From Girardinichthys multiradiatus (Eukaryota; Chordata; Actinopteri; Cyprinodontiformes; Goodeidae), in assembly GCF_021462225.1 (NCBI RefSeq), contig NC_061797.1, forward strand, positions 2,969,001 to 3,033,000: a stretch of DNA of 64,000 nucleotides. The letters are read 5' to 3'. Every line of letters starts with the position of its first letter. The stretch's first letter is position 1. Positions 25,201 through 34,499 of the stretch are shown here, in pieces. The notes below the pieces were generated by a model, which had not been told where the DNA came from, ran no database searches, and was given only the letters and a program-made list of their open reading frames with translations. Position numbers and translations under genes: made by a program.

Positions 25201-27456
25201 AGATCTACAATGAGCTGTTGACTTTCTAAACTTACTGTTTACTAAGGTCACTCCAACACTCAGAAGCTCAGAGATAGTTTTTAATGTTTTGCCAGGTCAA
25301 ATGCTTCCACAGTGTCAAATAAAGTGGTTTAACTTTTAATGAGTTGTTCTTGCTTTAACAAACACGGTTAAAGTTAGCATCTTAATGGAAACTGAGACAA
25401 TCAGAAAGCAACTTTGGCTTCTTTTCAAAATGAAAAAAGGCAAAGGTTCTGTGTGATTTAGAAAGAGCTTTAGTTTTTCTGCAAAGCAGAATGAAATTAG
25501 ATGGTAAAAAAACTGATGTTTGAGTATACATTACAGTCTGAAAAGTGATGCTTTTGTTGCAAGGTTAGACATATCAGAAGTTTCAGACTTAACTGGATGA
25601 AATAATTACCACATCAACATCTACATTTGTAATGTTGTTCTTTTTCTGGATTGTCCAGACTACCAAAGAGATGGTTGCCCGTTCTTGTGCCACCATCATC
25701 ACACATCCGTTCCATGGTATGTCAAGGATCTCTGCTAGAAGTGCCTGAACTCTGGTAGGATTTGTGTTGTAGGACTTGTCTGCATGTTATGTATATCTTA
25801 CTTGGAATTTTGTTGCAGTGATTACTTTGAGATGTATGGTTCAGTTCATTGGAAGAGAAACAAAATACAGGTAATGTCCCGTTTTTTTAAATTAGGAAAC
25901 AGTCATGATAAAAAGAGCTGTAAAGATTATATTGTAGTATTTTCTTCTGTTTTTAGTGGACTGTTTGATTCCATTGTCACAGTCTACAGAGAAGAAGGTG
26001 TTTTGGGCTTCTTTGCGTAAGTTCTACATTGTTTCGTGAACCCCCTGATATTTGTCCGATCTTCGATGTACAGGTCTAACATCTCATTTTATTCATTGCA
26101 TCTTACTTTGTCTGGTCTTAAACACATAGTGACACATTGGAACTAAATGATCTGGTGGACTAGACCACTGATTCCCAAATGGGGGGGGGGGTCATCTTCT
26201 GTTTAGTCGTAGATGAATTGGTGGCTAATGAGGCTAATAATGTGAATAATGCCAGTAAACATTAAGAAATGATGAACCCATACTGAAGCTAGAAGGGTAG
26301 CAGGAACTAGACAGAACCCATTGCAACCTACCTGGCTGACTATACTTGATTTCCAAGGAAAATATAATGAAAATGACCAGAAACCCAAACAGAACAGGAC
26401 TTCTGCTGAATATGTTTGCGTGGACAAGATCCACACTATAGAAATGATATTTGTCTACACTGTAAAAACTATTCCTAATTAATGCAATGAAAATATTGAA
26501 AGAACCCTGTGTCTTTAAAAAAGTGTTTATCTACGTATTGGTATCGCGTTAAAATGTTAGTTTCGTGACCGCCCCTAAAAACACAGGGTGACTTTAAAAC
26601 AGTCTTATATTACAGTTAAGACAAAGCTTTTTGTTGTTAGTGCACCGCCTATGTTTACTATGTGTGTGTGTGCGTGCGTGCGTGCAAACATCACAGTGGT
26701 CGGAAGAAAGGCAGATCTCGGTAACAGAGGTTGGGAACCACTGGGCTAAATCAGTTAGAGTGAGGCAGAAAACGTAACTGTTGCTGCTGTTCTCAGTAAA
26801 TAATCTGACATTTGTCCAGTACGGATTATATGTGTAAGGGTACATGCGTTCGTACTAAAAATATACGGTGCAACCCTGTCGCTTTGGTACACACATACTT
26901 CAAACAAATGCAGCGTTGTTTTATATGTGAAAACATGCAGAAGGTTTATTTGCGGAACTAAGTGAACAATGAAATGTTCTGTAGCGCACGCCAAAACAAA
27001 ACAGACTCCCAGAGAACTCCCAGCTATCACTGAACTCCACTGTTTGGAAACCTGAAGGTTTCTCTATGCAGCTACAGCGGAGAAAGAAAGGTGGACCAAA
27101 CCTGAACTTTATGTCAGCTTTCACATTTCCAAACATCACTGGTACTGGAAGAAAAATGTATCTAAAGTCCAAATCTAACTACCAGCAGCATTCAACCAGT
27201 CCAAAATGAACTAGGGTTATACATCAACTCAAAGTGATTTTAACTCTTTTTATTCTTCAGTGTCTGCACAATGTCTTCTTTAAAAAGTTCCTAAACGACC
27301 ATGTGGTGGTGTTGTCCATCCAGTCAATGACTGAACTCATTTATGCCTTATTATAAAAAATAAAAAAATCTGATCTTTTGTCGGTTTTATAGTGGTCACT
27401 TTTTATAAGATCTTTTGATTGGAACCAACCAAAATCATACTGGACTGTGACTTTAG

Positions 27457-27515
<59 letters not shown>

Positions 27516-30500
27516 GTTATAGCCCTCTTTCAGATAATTTGTGTAGTTGAGCAGATTTGATGAGATTTAGTTTTCTGGTTCTGTTTAAGGCTTGTTGCAT
27601 TTTTAAAAGTATTAACACACTTTTTAGTTTCTTTAAATATCATTTCAGTTATAAGTATTTTCTTTTTTTTGTCCTCAGTGGTTTGATTCCTCGCCTGCTC
27701 GCTGACATTCTTTCTTTGTGGATGTGTAACCTTCTGGCTCATGTCATCAACACATATGCCATCGATGACACGGTATGTAGGCTCTGTAGATGCATGAAGA
27801 CTTACACTCACTGGTCACTTTATTACGTCCACCTGTCCAACTGCTCATTAACGCAAATTTCTAATCAGCCAATCACATGGCAGCAACTCAATGCATTTAG
27901 GCATGTAGACATGGTCAAGACGATCTGCTGCAGTTCAAACCGAGCATCAAAATGGGGAAGAAAGGAGATTTAAGTGACTTTGAACGTGGCATGGTTGTTG
28001 GTGCCAGACGGGCTGGTCTAAGTATTTCAGAAACTGCTGATCTGGGATTTTCACGTACTACCATCTCTAGGGTTTACAGAGAATGGTCTAAAAAAAAGAA
28101 AATATTCAGTGAGCGGCAGTTCTGTGGGCGCAAATGCCTTGTTGATGCCAGAGGTCAGAGGAGAATGGCCAGACTGGTTCGAGCTGATTGAAAGTCAACT
28201 CAAATAACCACTCATTACAACCAAGGCATGCAGAAGAGCCTTTCTGAACGCACAACATGTCGAACCTTGAGGCAGATGGGCTACAGCAGCAGAAGACCAC
28301 ACCGGGTGCCGCTCCTGTCTGCTAAGAACAGGAAACTGAGGCTACAATTCACACAGGCTCACCAAAATTGGACAACAGATTGGAAAAACGTTGCCTGGTC
28401 TGATGAGTCTCGATTTCTGCTGAGACATTCGGACGGTAGGGTCAGAATTTGGTGTCAATAACATGAAAGCATGGATCCATCAATGGTTCAGGCTGGTGGT
28501 GGTGGTGTAAAGGTGTGGGGGATATTTTCTTGGCACACTTTGGGCCCCTTAGTACAAATTGAGCATCATGTCAACGCCACAGCCTACCAGAGTATTGTTG
28601 CTGACCATGTCCATCCCTTTATGACCACAGTGTATCCATCTTCTGATGGTTACTTCCAGCAGGATAACGTTCCATGTCATAAAGCACAAATCATCTCAGA
28701 CTGGTTTCTTGAACATGACATTGGGTTCACCATATGGCCTCCACAGTCACCAGATCTCAATCCAATAGAGCACCTTTGGGATGTGGTGGAACGGGAGATT
28801 AGCATCATGAATGTGCAGCCGACAAATCTGCAGCATCTGTGTGATACTATCATGTCAATATGGACCAAACTCTCTGAGGAATGTGGCATTTACTTTAATG
28901 GGATAAGCGAAGCCAGTTTAAGCAGGCCACTGAAAGGCCTTCTTAAAGCAGCGTGATTTGAACTGAACAGCCTTCCCACAGTTAGAGAAACATTGAAGTA
29001 TACAGACTTTTTTAACACTCCATTGACATTACCCTGAATAGATGTCAAAACCCTCTGTTTTGCATTTTCTGGCTCTGACAAATCCTTGGATAACTAAACA
29101 GACCTCAAGGTTGTGTTAGTGAAAGTCATTGTAGATAAAATAATCATAGCGGAGTACATTAATATAAAGGCAAACAAATGGCATTTCCATAATATAAAGA
29201 AGATTGTTCCAATCGTAAAGCACCTCCTATGTTTGTTCAAGAGACTGACATAAAATGACCTTATTATCACTTTGTGAACTTCATACTCTTCTTGGATAAG
29301 ATGGTGGATTATTTATAGCTGCAGGTATGTAACATGAAATAAGACTGTTGGGTTTTAGTTTCAGTTGAACCAATTTACAGAAGTGGGTCTGACTTTTCAA
29401 TCTGTCCTTCTATATTGAAACATCAGATACTTAATCTGTGAATACATCATAAAATGTATGGTTCAGACTTCAGTAACTACATGGCGGTCAATGAGGCCAG
29501 ATCCGGTTCTATAAACTTTCTAGCGGCTTTTAAAACTGAACAAAACATCAGGAAGAAAACATTTTCACCTAATGTGACCTAATATACAGAGTCTGTCAAA
29601 GTTATGTGCTCATCTCCCTTTTCCCTGATGACTGTACTGTTGAGTTCTGCACAAACCATCATCACTACAGTCATGGAGATCTGCATCACTGCAGCGCAGT
29701 CCTGGAGTTTCCACCAGACTCTAGCAAACCCGACATAGAAAGTTCAACAGAGGATGCACTTCACAGGGAGAGTGAAGTGTCCATGTCCACATTTGCCACC
29801 TTTTTACCTGAGCTCAAATGAGAGCATCTATGTTAGTTACATCTCATGTTTGCACAACAGTGGCGGGAAGTGATTGGGAATATTCTGCCATGTGTGGTAA
29901 TGCTCCCTTTCTGCAATATTTCCTTAATGTGAATCCCTGTCTTCACAAAACACTGTAAAAACTAGAGAAATGCAAAATAAGGAGGAAACAAGTCACAATC
30001 GGTGTCCTAACGACCAATCAAACATCAGGTCAGTTAATGAATGCAAGCTACTGCCAACCTTGGCACTATCACAAACAAATGAACAAGTCCTACAAATTAA
30101 AATGAACAACGCTTTACAACAACTTCTGCCGTTGTTCCTAATGTGACTTGGCAGCTAAATGGACAGGACCATCATTCATTTTAGAGTCGACCACAGCAAT
30201 AAACTTTCAGTACAGGAGATATTATGTTGAGGCATGGCGGACTAGTAAAGCTAGAGAATAGGAAGTGTGGAACACTTTGGCCGAAGACCATGACCTTCAA
30301 CATAAAGCGCAACAACAAAACAAATGTAGTGCAAAAAAACACTGAAAATAAAGTTATTTCGTCGACCCTAACACACTGCCCACTTTTCGTAACCTTATAA
30401 TAGATTTGAAAAAAGGGTTGTTGCCCTCAGAGATGTTAAAAAAAGGAAGAAAAAAACTCCCAGTCACTTATTAAAAAACATAGTTTGTGTTTCTCATTTA

Positions 30501-33500
30501 ATGATGATGTTGAACTTCCAGCAATGATCTGTGTGGAGGAGGAACCCTTTTACTTGCCTTAACATTGCGTTGATCTTTATGATTACATTTACCCCCATTT
30601 GGAGGGGCATGGAGTTGATGAGGGCGATTCTTCTTTTTCTTCTCAGATGAGTCACACAGGAGAGATTAGGAACTGCTCCCAGGCGGTGACAGGGGTGAGT
30701 CTGACAAACATCTGCAGAATATTCTTTAGGATGTGCAGAATGTTCTCTAAATGTGTTCCTCCTTGGGCCTTTCTTCCAGTTCTTTGCCAGCATGGTCACA
30801 TACCCATTTGGTTTGGTGTCTAACCTCATTGCTGTCAATAACTGCGGGTGAGTTTGGCAACCTCTCTGCTGAAATATCTCAGATCAGATCCAACAAACTT
30901 ATTTCTGTTGTTCTGTCAGGCTTGCTGGAGGCCTGCCTCCCTACGCATCTATATATCCAACCTGGGTGGACTGCTGGAGGCACCTTAGCAGTGAGGTAAG
31001 TACACACAAAACGTGTTCCTCTGTGACAACAAGATAACGCAGGAAGTTCAGATTAACATTGGTTAATAGTAACGTTAGAACATCTCTGTTGGTAGGCAGT
31101 CAAGTAACAGTTTGAAAGTGCTTAGCCTGTGTGGCAGCTTTTAATGTTTGCTTTAGTTATGTGGTCAGTTCTTTCACATCATGGTTCTAATATAGTTAGA
31201 CAAAACGGATCATATGAGGCGAAGCTTTTTAAGCAGTTTCTGGTGAGCTATTCTCTCCTTAATGGTCCAGCAGCTGGCCTTCCTTGTGGTGTTTGCTCGT
31301 CATTATTGTATCCAGCATGGAAAACACACTGTACTACAGATGTTTGTTTTATTTTAGTTTTTCAATCAAAATCCTGTTTTGGTGAGATTACCTTTGATGC
31401 ATCTGTTACTGATGATTATCGTGACATGGTTGAGGATAGTGTCGGCAATCAGTGATGATTTTGCCCTCTGGCTTGTTGTCTCATAAAAAATATGCAGTTC
31501 ATAACTCGATCCTGCCCAAAATGTAACATCTGCATAAAATCGTAAAACTAGAACAAAGAAAACCCAAAGGTGTTACAGTCTGATACAATCCTGTATTGTA
31601 TTTGAGTTGGTCAACCAAAATCCAAAGTTCTTCATCTCCTGATCTTGGCTCTTACATATTTGGATTGTATTGGAATTAATCGGATTCGTTTATACTGAAT
31701 TTGGACCAAGATGGATTTTCAATAACTGAATATGATGTGGACATGTTTAAGTAGTGCTATACAAGTACAGCTCAAAAACTTTTAATATCTTGAAAAAGTT
31801 CAGTATATTTGACCCTCATTTCAGAAAGTGAAAGTCATGTATTTATATTCATTACATATAGGACAAAATACCTGAAACCTTTATTTCTGTAGTTCTGATG
31901 ATTATGGCTTACAGATGAAAACAACATTTAGTGTCTCAGAAAATAAGAATATTAAATAAGATCAATAAAAAAGTTATACTTTAAAAAGAAATGTCAGGCT
32001 TCTGAAAAGTATTTTCATTTCTATGCACTCAATACTTGGTTGGGGCTCCTTTGCATGCGTGGCAGGTAGGGAGAACGTGTGGCGCACAAAAAAGAAAGAC
32101 GTACGAAACCGTGCGTAAACCTGTCACTGCACACACTATTTGAAGTACTCTAAATCTTTACAACCATTCAGGAGGCCACATAAAAACTAGATAATTACCT
32201 AGAAGCCAGCCATCTTGCATAGAAGTTTGTTTCCAACACAACTATTATTAGATTAATTATAATTATTTTTATAGTATAAAGGAATCATGAGCTGAGGAGG
32301 CCAATGTACCATCGTATTAGTGAGACACATTTGCGCATCATAAATAGGTCGCACTTATATTGAATGAAAATGCTTTCTATTCACAAAAGCATAATCACTT
32401 AGAGCTGCCCTTACTGCAGTATAGGTCCAGTCCGTAGTTCTGATTACATTCAGAAATCGGCTCCTCGGTGCAAATGAGAGCCACAGTTTAGGGGAGCGTT
32501 ATTTATCAGAGCAGCATACGGATGAGGCCGACCCATTTGGCTGGCATGGCCCGGCTCAGGGATGACTGTTAAATGCCCGACCTGTCACTCAGCTCCCTCT
32601 GAGAAGTTCCGGTGTATTTTATGCTCCTCAGCACACAGACCAATGAGCATTAACATCTATAGGTGACATCCCACTGTAGTTGTTTCCATTATTTTCTGAT
32701 GTGTGTTACGTTATTGTATGAAACTAAATGTGATTCAGTTTGATTGCTCAGGTTTAAACCATAACAGCTCAAACTCAACAAAAAAAAACGATCACGTTTG
32801 ACGCTCCATGAATGAAATAAAGCTGAATCAACTCATATGTCAGTGGATTTAGCTGAGTTTTAGTTCTCTGTAGTTTATTATTGTCGATTGAAAAAGTTTG
32901 TGTGGCTTCCGCGCATTTTCACGGCGGATAAAAAATTTGCGTGGATTTACGCACACTTCCACACAACTTTTATTTTTTACATGCCGGGTTGTGGGTAACA
33001 TGTTGAGCCGTAAGGTTCTTGTGCGCTTCGTACAATAGGCCCCTGAACTGTGGCCTCATGTATTTTCAGTTGAAAGTAGTTTGTAATTCTGGTAAACTCC
33101 TTGGAAATCAAGAGTCCCCAGAGTCTGGAGGAGGAGTCGGGAGGAACAGAATCCACAGTGATGGAAGTCAAGTGTGAAGTTTCAACAATGGTGCCATGTC
33201 ATCTGTTAGTACTGGTCCAGTGGGTTTTCTGAAGTCCACAGGCAACGCAGCCATCTACCAGGAGATTTTGAACACTTCCGGTGCTGATTTTCATTTTCCA
33301 GCAGAACTTCAATGGTTCAATGACCATGGTGTTACTGTGCTTGATTAACCAGCAAACTGGCTGGACCAGAACCCCATAGAGAAGCTATTGTCAGGAGGAA
33401 GAAGAGGGACATCGGATGACCTAAAGGCAACTATCAAAACAACCTGGGTTTTCTGAACAGTTCACCAGAACCACAGGCTGATCATCTTCATGCCACACTG

Positions 33501-34455
33501 CATCGATGTAGTAATTCATGAAAAAGGAGCCCAGACCCAGTATTGAGTGAATAGAATAGAACACACTTTTCAGAAGCCTGATTATTACTGTTTAAAATAT
33601 CCTTTTTTATTCTTTTGAGTTGTTCTTGTATGAGTAAGATATTTATCAACATCACTGTTTCCAAATTTTTAAATGTGTACTTTACAACAAATATTCACAT
33701 GTTTTTATGTACCAGTTTTCTTTTTAACATTTTACTTGGCGTTTGTAAGTAGTAACAGTGGGGAGAACAAGTATTTGATACACTGCTGATTCTGCAGGTT
33801 CTCCTTACTTGCAAAGCATGGCGAAGTCTTTCATTTTTATCATAAGTTCTCTTCAACTGTGAGTAACGGAATCTAAAGCAAAATCCACAAAGTCACATTG
33901 TGTGATTTTTAAGTAATTAATTTGCATTTATTGCATGACATCTGATTCATAAACAAAACTTTATATTTGGTACAGAAACCTTTGTTTGCAGTTACAGATA
34001 TCAGATGTTTCTTGTAGTTCTTCACGAGGTTTACACACATGTCAGTGTATCAAATACTTGTTCTCCCCATTGTATGTTATATTCAGATTATTGCACTCTA
34101 CTTTAACCCCAATTTCACAGTGTTCCAGGGTTTTTGGCAATGTGTGTGTTTTAACTGTCAAGTGTGCTGCTAATCAGGCATTCAATCGTGTACCTTTCAC
34201 ATGTAGTTAAAGCACAGAAAATCTTTAATATATCTCCACCGTGGTGTTTGCTGTTCCTCAAAGGCCTTCTGTCAAAAGACACGAAGCATGTCCTCGTTTG
34301 TTTTTGTTTCGTTTATTCTTTGCTTAGAAGCTGATGAGGCCGAATCATCACTTTCCCCTCTCTTTCAGGGTAACATGAGCAGAGGAAATAGCTTGTTTTT
34401 CCGGAAGCTTCCAGCTGGAAAGAAGTACGCCTTTGACCAGAAGAGATTTTTTTGA
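16118..34455 (+). CDS. mtch2: Mitochondrial carrier homolog 2 (13 coding exons, 301 aa)
   Basis: MTCH2 is an outer-mitochondrial-membrane protein derived from the SLC25 carrier fold; it is known as a receptor for truncated BID and as an insertase for tail-anchored proteins. Coding exons: 16118-16204, 20619-20703, 23661-23767, 23895-23921, 24703-24759, 25659-25716, 25819-25870, 25957-26016, 27679-27772, 30647-30694, 30780-30847, 30920-30995, 34369-34455. All introns are GT-AG, all phases join, and the 906 nt give 301 residues (the human protein is 303). Landmarks: [19 protein letters not shown] at the N-terminus, [37 protein letters not shown], the degenerate carrier motif [23 protein letters not shown] and [13 protein letters not shown]. 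The gene looks intact. Its introns carry Tc1, L2, hAT-like and microsatellite insertions, and its upstream flank is a LINE 3' end. Confidence 0.96.
16205..17539 (+). other. mtch2 intron 1, first part
   Basis: No gene was found. About 16880-17150 contains degenerate cctaaccctaa-like stretches and ctcactt phrases typical of an interspersed fish repeat, which I cannot name. Confidence 0.4.
17540..17568 (+). repeat. 29-bp source of an inverted copy at 19281-19309
   Basis: These 29 bases reappear, perfectly reverse-complemented, at the junction of Tc1 copies B and C. The match stops at both edges. Confidence 0.9.
17840..19275 (-). mobile_element. Tc1-like transposon, copy B (one end lost)
   Basis: Same family as copies A, C and D. 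The left inverted repeat (cgggtccttctcaaaatatt) follows a TA at 17838-17839. Similarity stops at about 19275 within the other arm, where a 29-bp inverted filler and a head-to-head partial copy (C) follow. It lies antisense in mtch2 intron 1. Confidence 0.92.
18117..19079 (-). pseudogene. Tc1 transposase, copy B (42-nt deletion, catalytic E to Q)
   Basis: An uninterrupted 320-residue frame starting [16 protein letters not shown] and ending FPTKY. Compared with copies A and D it lacks 14 residues ([14 protein letters not shown]) between RCRIPQ and TWATEKQ, an in-frame 42-nt loss. The third catalytic residue is changed: [12 protein letters not shown] instead of [12 protein letters not shown]. 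The D in FSDESKF and the D in [10 protein letters not shown] remain. Although open, it should be catalytically dead because DDE chemistry needs the acidic residue. Confidence 0.92.
19281..19309 (-). repeat. Inverted 29-bp filler at the Tc1 B/C junction
   Basis: A perfect reverse complement of 17540-17568 sits exactly between the broken end of copy B and the broken start of copy C. It looks like templated filler from double-strand-break repair. Confidence 0.9.
19310..20086 (+). pseudogene. Tc1 transposase, copy C (truncated, two frameshifts)
   Basis: Lacks the DNA-binding N-terminus. A 7-nt loss after KEMPKCQ (about 19612-19622) shifts the frame. A one-base expansion of a T run near 19784-19790 shifts it again. 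The remaining parts show [19 protein letters not shown] and [12 protein letters not shown], so all three catalytic positions can be read, but in different frames. Confidence 0.9.
19310..20363 (+). mobile_element. Tc1-like transposon, copy C (5' truncated)
   Basis: Begins inside the transposase gene ([12 protein letters not shown]) and runs to an intact right inverted repeat ending gagaaggacctg, followed by TA (20364-20365). It lies head-to-head with copy B in mtch2 intron 1, so the pair presents two outward inverted-repeat ends. Confidence 0.92.
20619..20703 (+). CDS. mtch2: mtch2 exon 2
   Basis: Residues 30-57 plus the first base of codon 58; reads [20 protein letters not shown]. Acceptor tcaacag, donor gtaagc. 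Confidence 0.95.
20860..21058 (+). mobile_element. Tc1-like 3' fragment of a different family
   Basis: About 20895-20930 reads [12 protein letters not shown], the third-catalytic-residue region of a Tc1 transposase. The sequence runs to a classic Tc1 end with tacttttgcaaggcactgta. It is a 5'-truncated relic in mtch2 intron 2. Confidence 0.65.
21560..23240 (-). mobile_element. L2-type LINE, 5' truncated
   Basis: Minus-strand LINE in mtch2 intron 2. It covers the region before RT, the RT and its C-terminal thumb, and ends in a 3' tail (aaggcactttacaaagtcaa region, 21566-21660) typical of fish L2. Most of the usual 3' untranslated region is missing between 21660 and 21682. Confidence 0.8.
21682..23186 (-). 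pseudogene. L2 reverse transcriptase (one stop, one frameshift)
   Basis: In order: [91 protein letters not shown] (catalytic YADD), then a frame change near 22080-22200 and [32 protein letters not shown] and [10 protein letters not shown]. The frame 22080-23186 is continuous apart from a TAA at 22842-22844. This enzyme would copy the element's RNA at the target site; the copy is inactive and lacks its endonuclease. Confidence 0.8.
23661..23767 (+). CDS. mtch2: mtch2 exon 3
   Basis: End of codon 58 to residue 93; reads [19 protein letters not shown] and [10 protein letters not shown]. Acceptor gatgcag, donor gtaggc. Confidence 0.95.
23895..23921 (+). CDS. mtch2: mtch2 exon 4 (27-nt micro-exon)
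   Basis: Residues 94-102 (KCQEKGTPQ). Acceptor cttacag, donor gtaaga. Its phase is 0 at both ends, so skipping would keep the frame. Confidence 0.88.
24703..24759 (+). CDS. mtch2: mtch2 exon 5
   Basis: Residues 103-121 ([19 protein letters not shown]), a poorly conserved linker. The acceptor gatgtggag is weak in pyrimidines; the donor is gtaagg. Confidence 0.85.
25659..25716 (+). CDS. mtch2: mtch2 exon 6
   Basis: Residues 122-140 plus one base; [19 protein letters not shown] matches the conserved start of the second carrier repeat. Donor gtatgt. Confidence 0.95.
25819..25870 (+). CDS. mtch2: mtch2 exon 7
   Basis: Residues 141-157 plus two bases; [17 protein letters not shown]. Acceptor tgttgcag, donor gtaatg. 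Confidence 0.95.
25957..26016 (+). CDS. mtch2: mtch2 exon 8
   Basis: Residues 158-177 plus two bases; [19 protein letters not shown]. Acceptor tgtttttag, donor gtaagt. Confidence 0.95.
26166..26743. mobile_element. Possible hAT-type non-autonomous element
   Basis: The right end is the reverse complement of cagtggttcccaacc, a widespread hAT terminal sequence; the left end is a diverged match (cactgattcccaaatgg). The 8-bp flanks gactagac and ggctaaat agree at 5 of 8 positions. No coding remains. It sits in mtch2 intron 8. Confidence 0.4.
26180..26191. repeat. G homopolymer
   Basis: A run of about 12 G within mtch2 intron 8; a site prone to length change. Confidence 0.8.
27459..27512. repeat. 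(GT)n microsatellite, about 27 units
   Basis: A pure GT run in mtch2 intron 8. Confidence 0.97.
27679..27772 (+). CDS. mtch2: mtch2 exon 9
   Basis: End of codon 178 to residue 209; contains the degenerate carrier motif in [19 protein letters not shown]. Acceptor tcctcag, donor gtatgt. Confidence 0.96.
27805..28960 (+). mobile_element. Tc1-like transposon of another family (right end lost)
   Basis: Starts at a TA with cactcactggtcactttatt, a known Tc1-type terminal sequence. It contains a nearly full transposase and ends just after it without a recognisable right inverted repeat. It inserted into mtch2 intron 9, 32 bp downstream of the exon 9 donor. Confidence 0.8.
27952..28956 (+). pseudogene. 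Tc1 transposase (two nonsense codons)
   Basis: Begins [20 protein letters not shown] with a helix-turn-helix ([20 protein letters not shown]). Catalytic residues are visible: D in AWSDESRF, D in [11 protein letters not shown] and E in [15 protein letters not shown]. The frame is continuous over about 335 codons apart from TGA at 28189-28191 and TAA at 28459-28461. Clearly a different subfamily from copies A-D. Inactive as it stands. Confidence 0.9.
28961..30646 (+). other. mtch2 intron 9, remainder
   Basis: No gene or recognisable repeat was seen; short open frames have no family signature. Confidence 0.4.
30647..30694 (+). CDS. mtch2: mtch2 exon 10
   Basis: Residues 210-225; [16 protein letters not shown], with SQAVTG conserved. 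Acceptor ttctcag, donor gtgagt. Phase 0 at both ends. Confidence 0.94.
30780..30847 (+). CDS. mtch2: mtch2 exon 11
   Basis: Residues 226-247 plus two bases; [19 protein letters not shown], a membrane-spanning segment of the third repeat. Acceptor cttccag, donor gtgagt. Confidence 0.96.
30920..30995 (+). CDS. mtch2: mtch2 exon 12
   Basis: End of codon 248 to residue 273; [20 protein letters not shown]. Acceptor tgtcag, donor gtaagt. Confidence 0.96.
30996..31755 (+). other. mtch2 intron 12, first part
   Basis: Nothing recognised on either strand. Confidence 0.4.
31756..32056 (-). mobile_element. Tc1-like arm (minus orientation)
   Basis: Read on the minus strand it carries the transposase C-terminal end (caaccaagtattgagtgcat) followed by a 3' arm (cttttcagaagcctgacatt) and terminal sequence. 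The same family appears in the opposite orientation at 33060-33600. Confidence 0.55.
32057..33055. other. Unidentified insertion-like block
   Basis: Lies between two opposed Tc1 pieces. It contains repeated gtgcgtaa / ttacgcacac phrases and CG-containing blocks near both edges (gtacgaaaccgtgcgtaa; cttgtgcgcttcgtac). No coding capacity and no clean inverted ends were found. It is probably a mobile element, class unknown. Confidence 0.3.
33060..33600 (+). mobile_element. Tc1-like C-terminal relic (plus orientation)
   Basis: Decayed transposase: FNDHGVTVL, then NPIEK at the third catalytic position, then a diverged C-terminus ending at cccagtattgagtga and the arm cttttcagaagcctgattat. Many substitutions and stops. 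Same family as 31756-32056, opposite strand. Confidence 0.55.
33755..34072. mobile_element. Short non-autonomous Tc1-type element (about 318 bp)
   Basis: The left end cagtggggagaacaagtatt is mirrored by the right end aatacttgttctccccattg, and TA flanks both sides (33753-33754 and 34073-34074). The interior has no coding. It lies in mtch2 intron 12. Confidence 0.7.
34369..34455 (+). CDS. mtch2: mtch2 exon 13 (terminal)
   Basis: Residues 274-301 and the TGA stop; [20 protein letters not shown]. Acceptor ctttcag. AATAAA at 34492-34497 is a plausible polyadenylation signal. Confidence 0.96.
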   Translation, partial: GNMSRGNSLFFRKLPAGKKYAFDQKRFF

Positions 34456-34491
34456 AAACCTGAAGAAAACTCAGCTTGATATAGTTGTAAT

Positions 34492-34497
34492 AATAAA
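34492..34497 (+). terminator. Polyadenylation signal candidate of mtch2
   Basis: AATAAA lies 37 bp after the stop codon, followed by a T/A-rich stretch. It implies a very short 3' untranslated region unless later signals are used. Confidence 0.5.
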
Positions 34498-34499
34498 AT

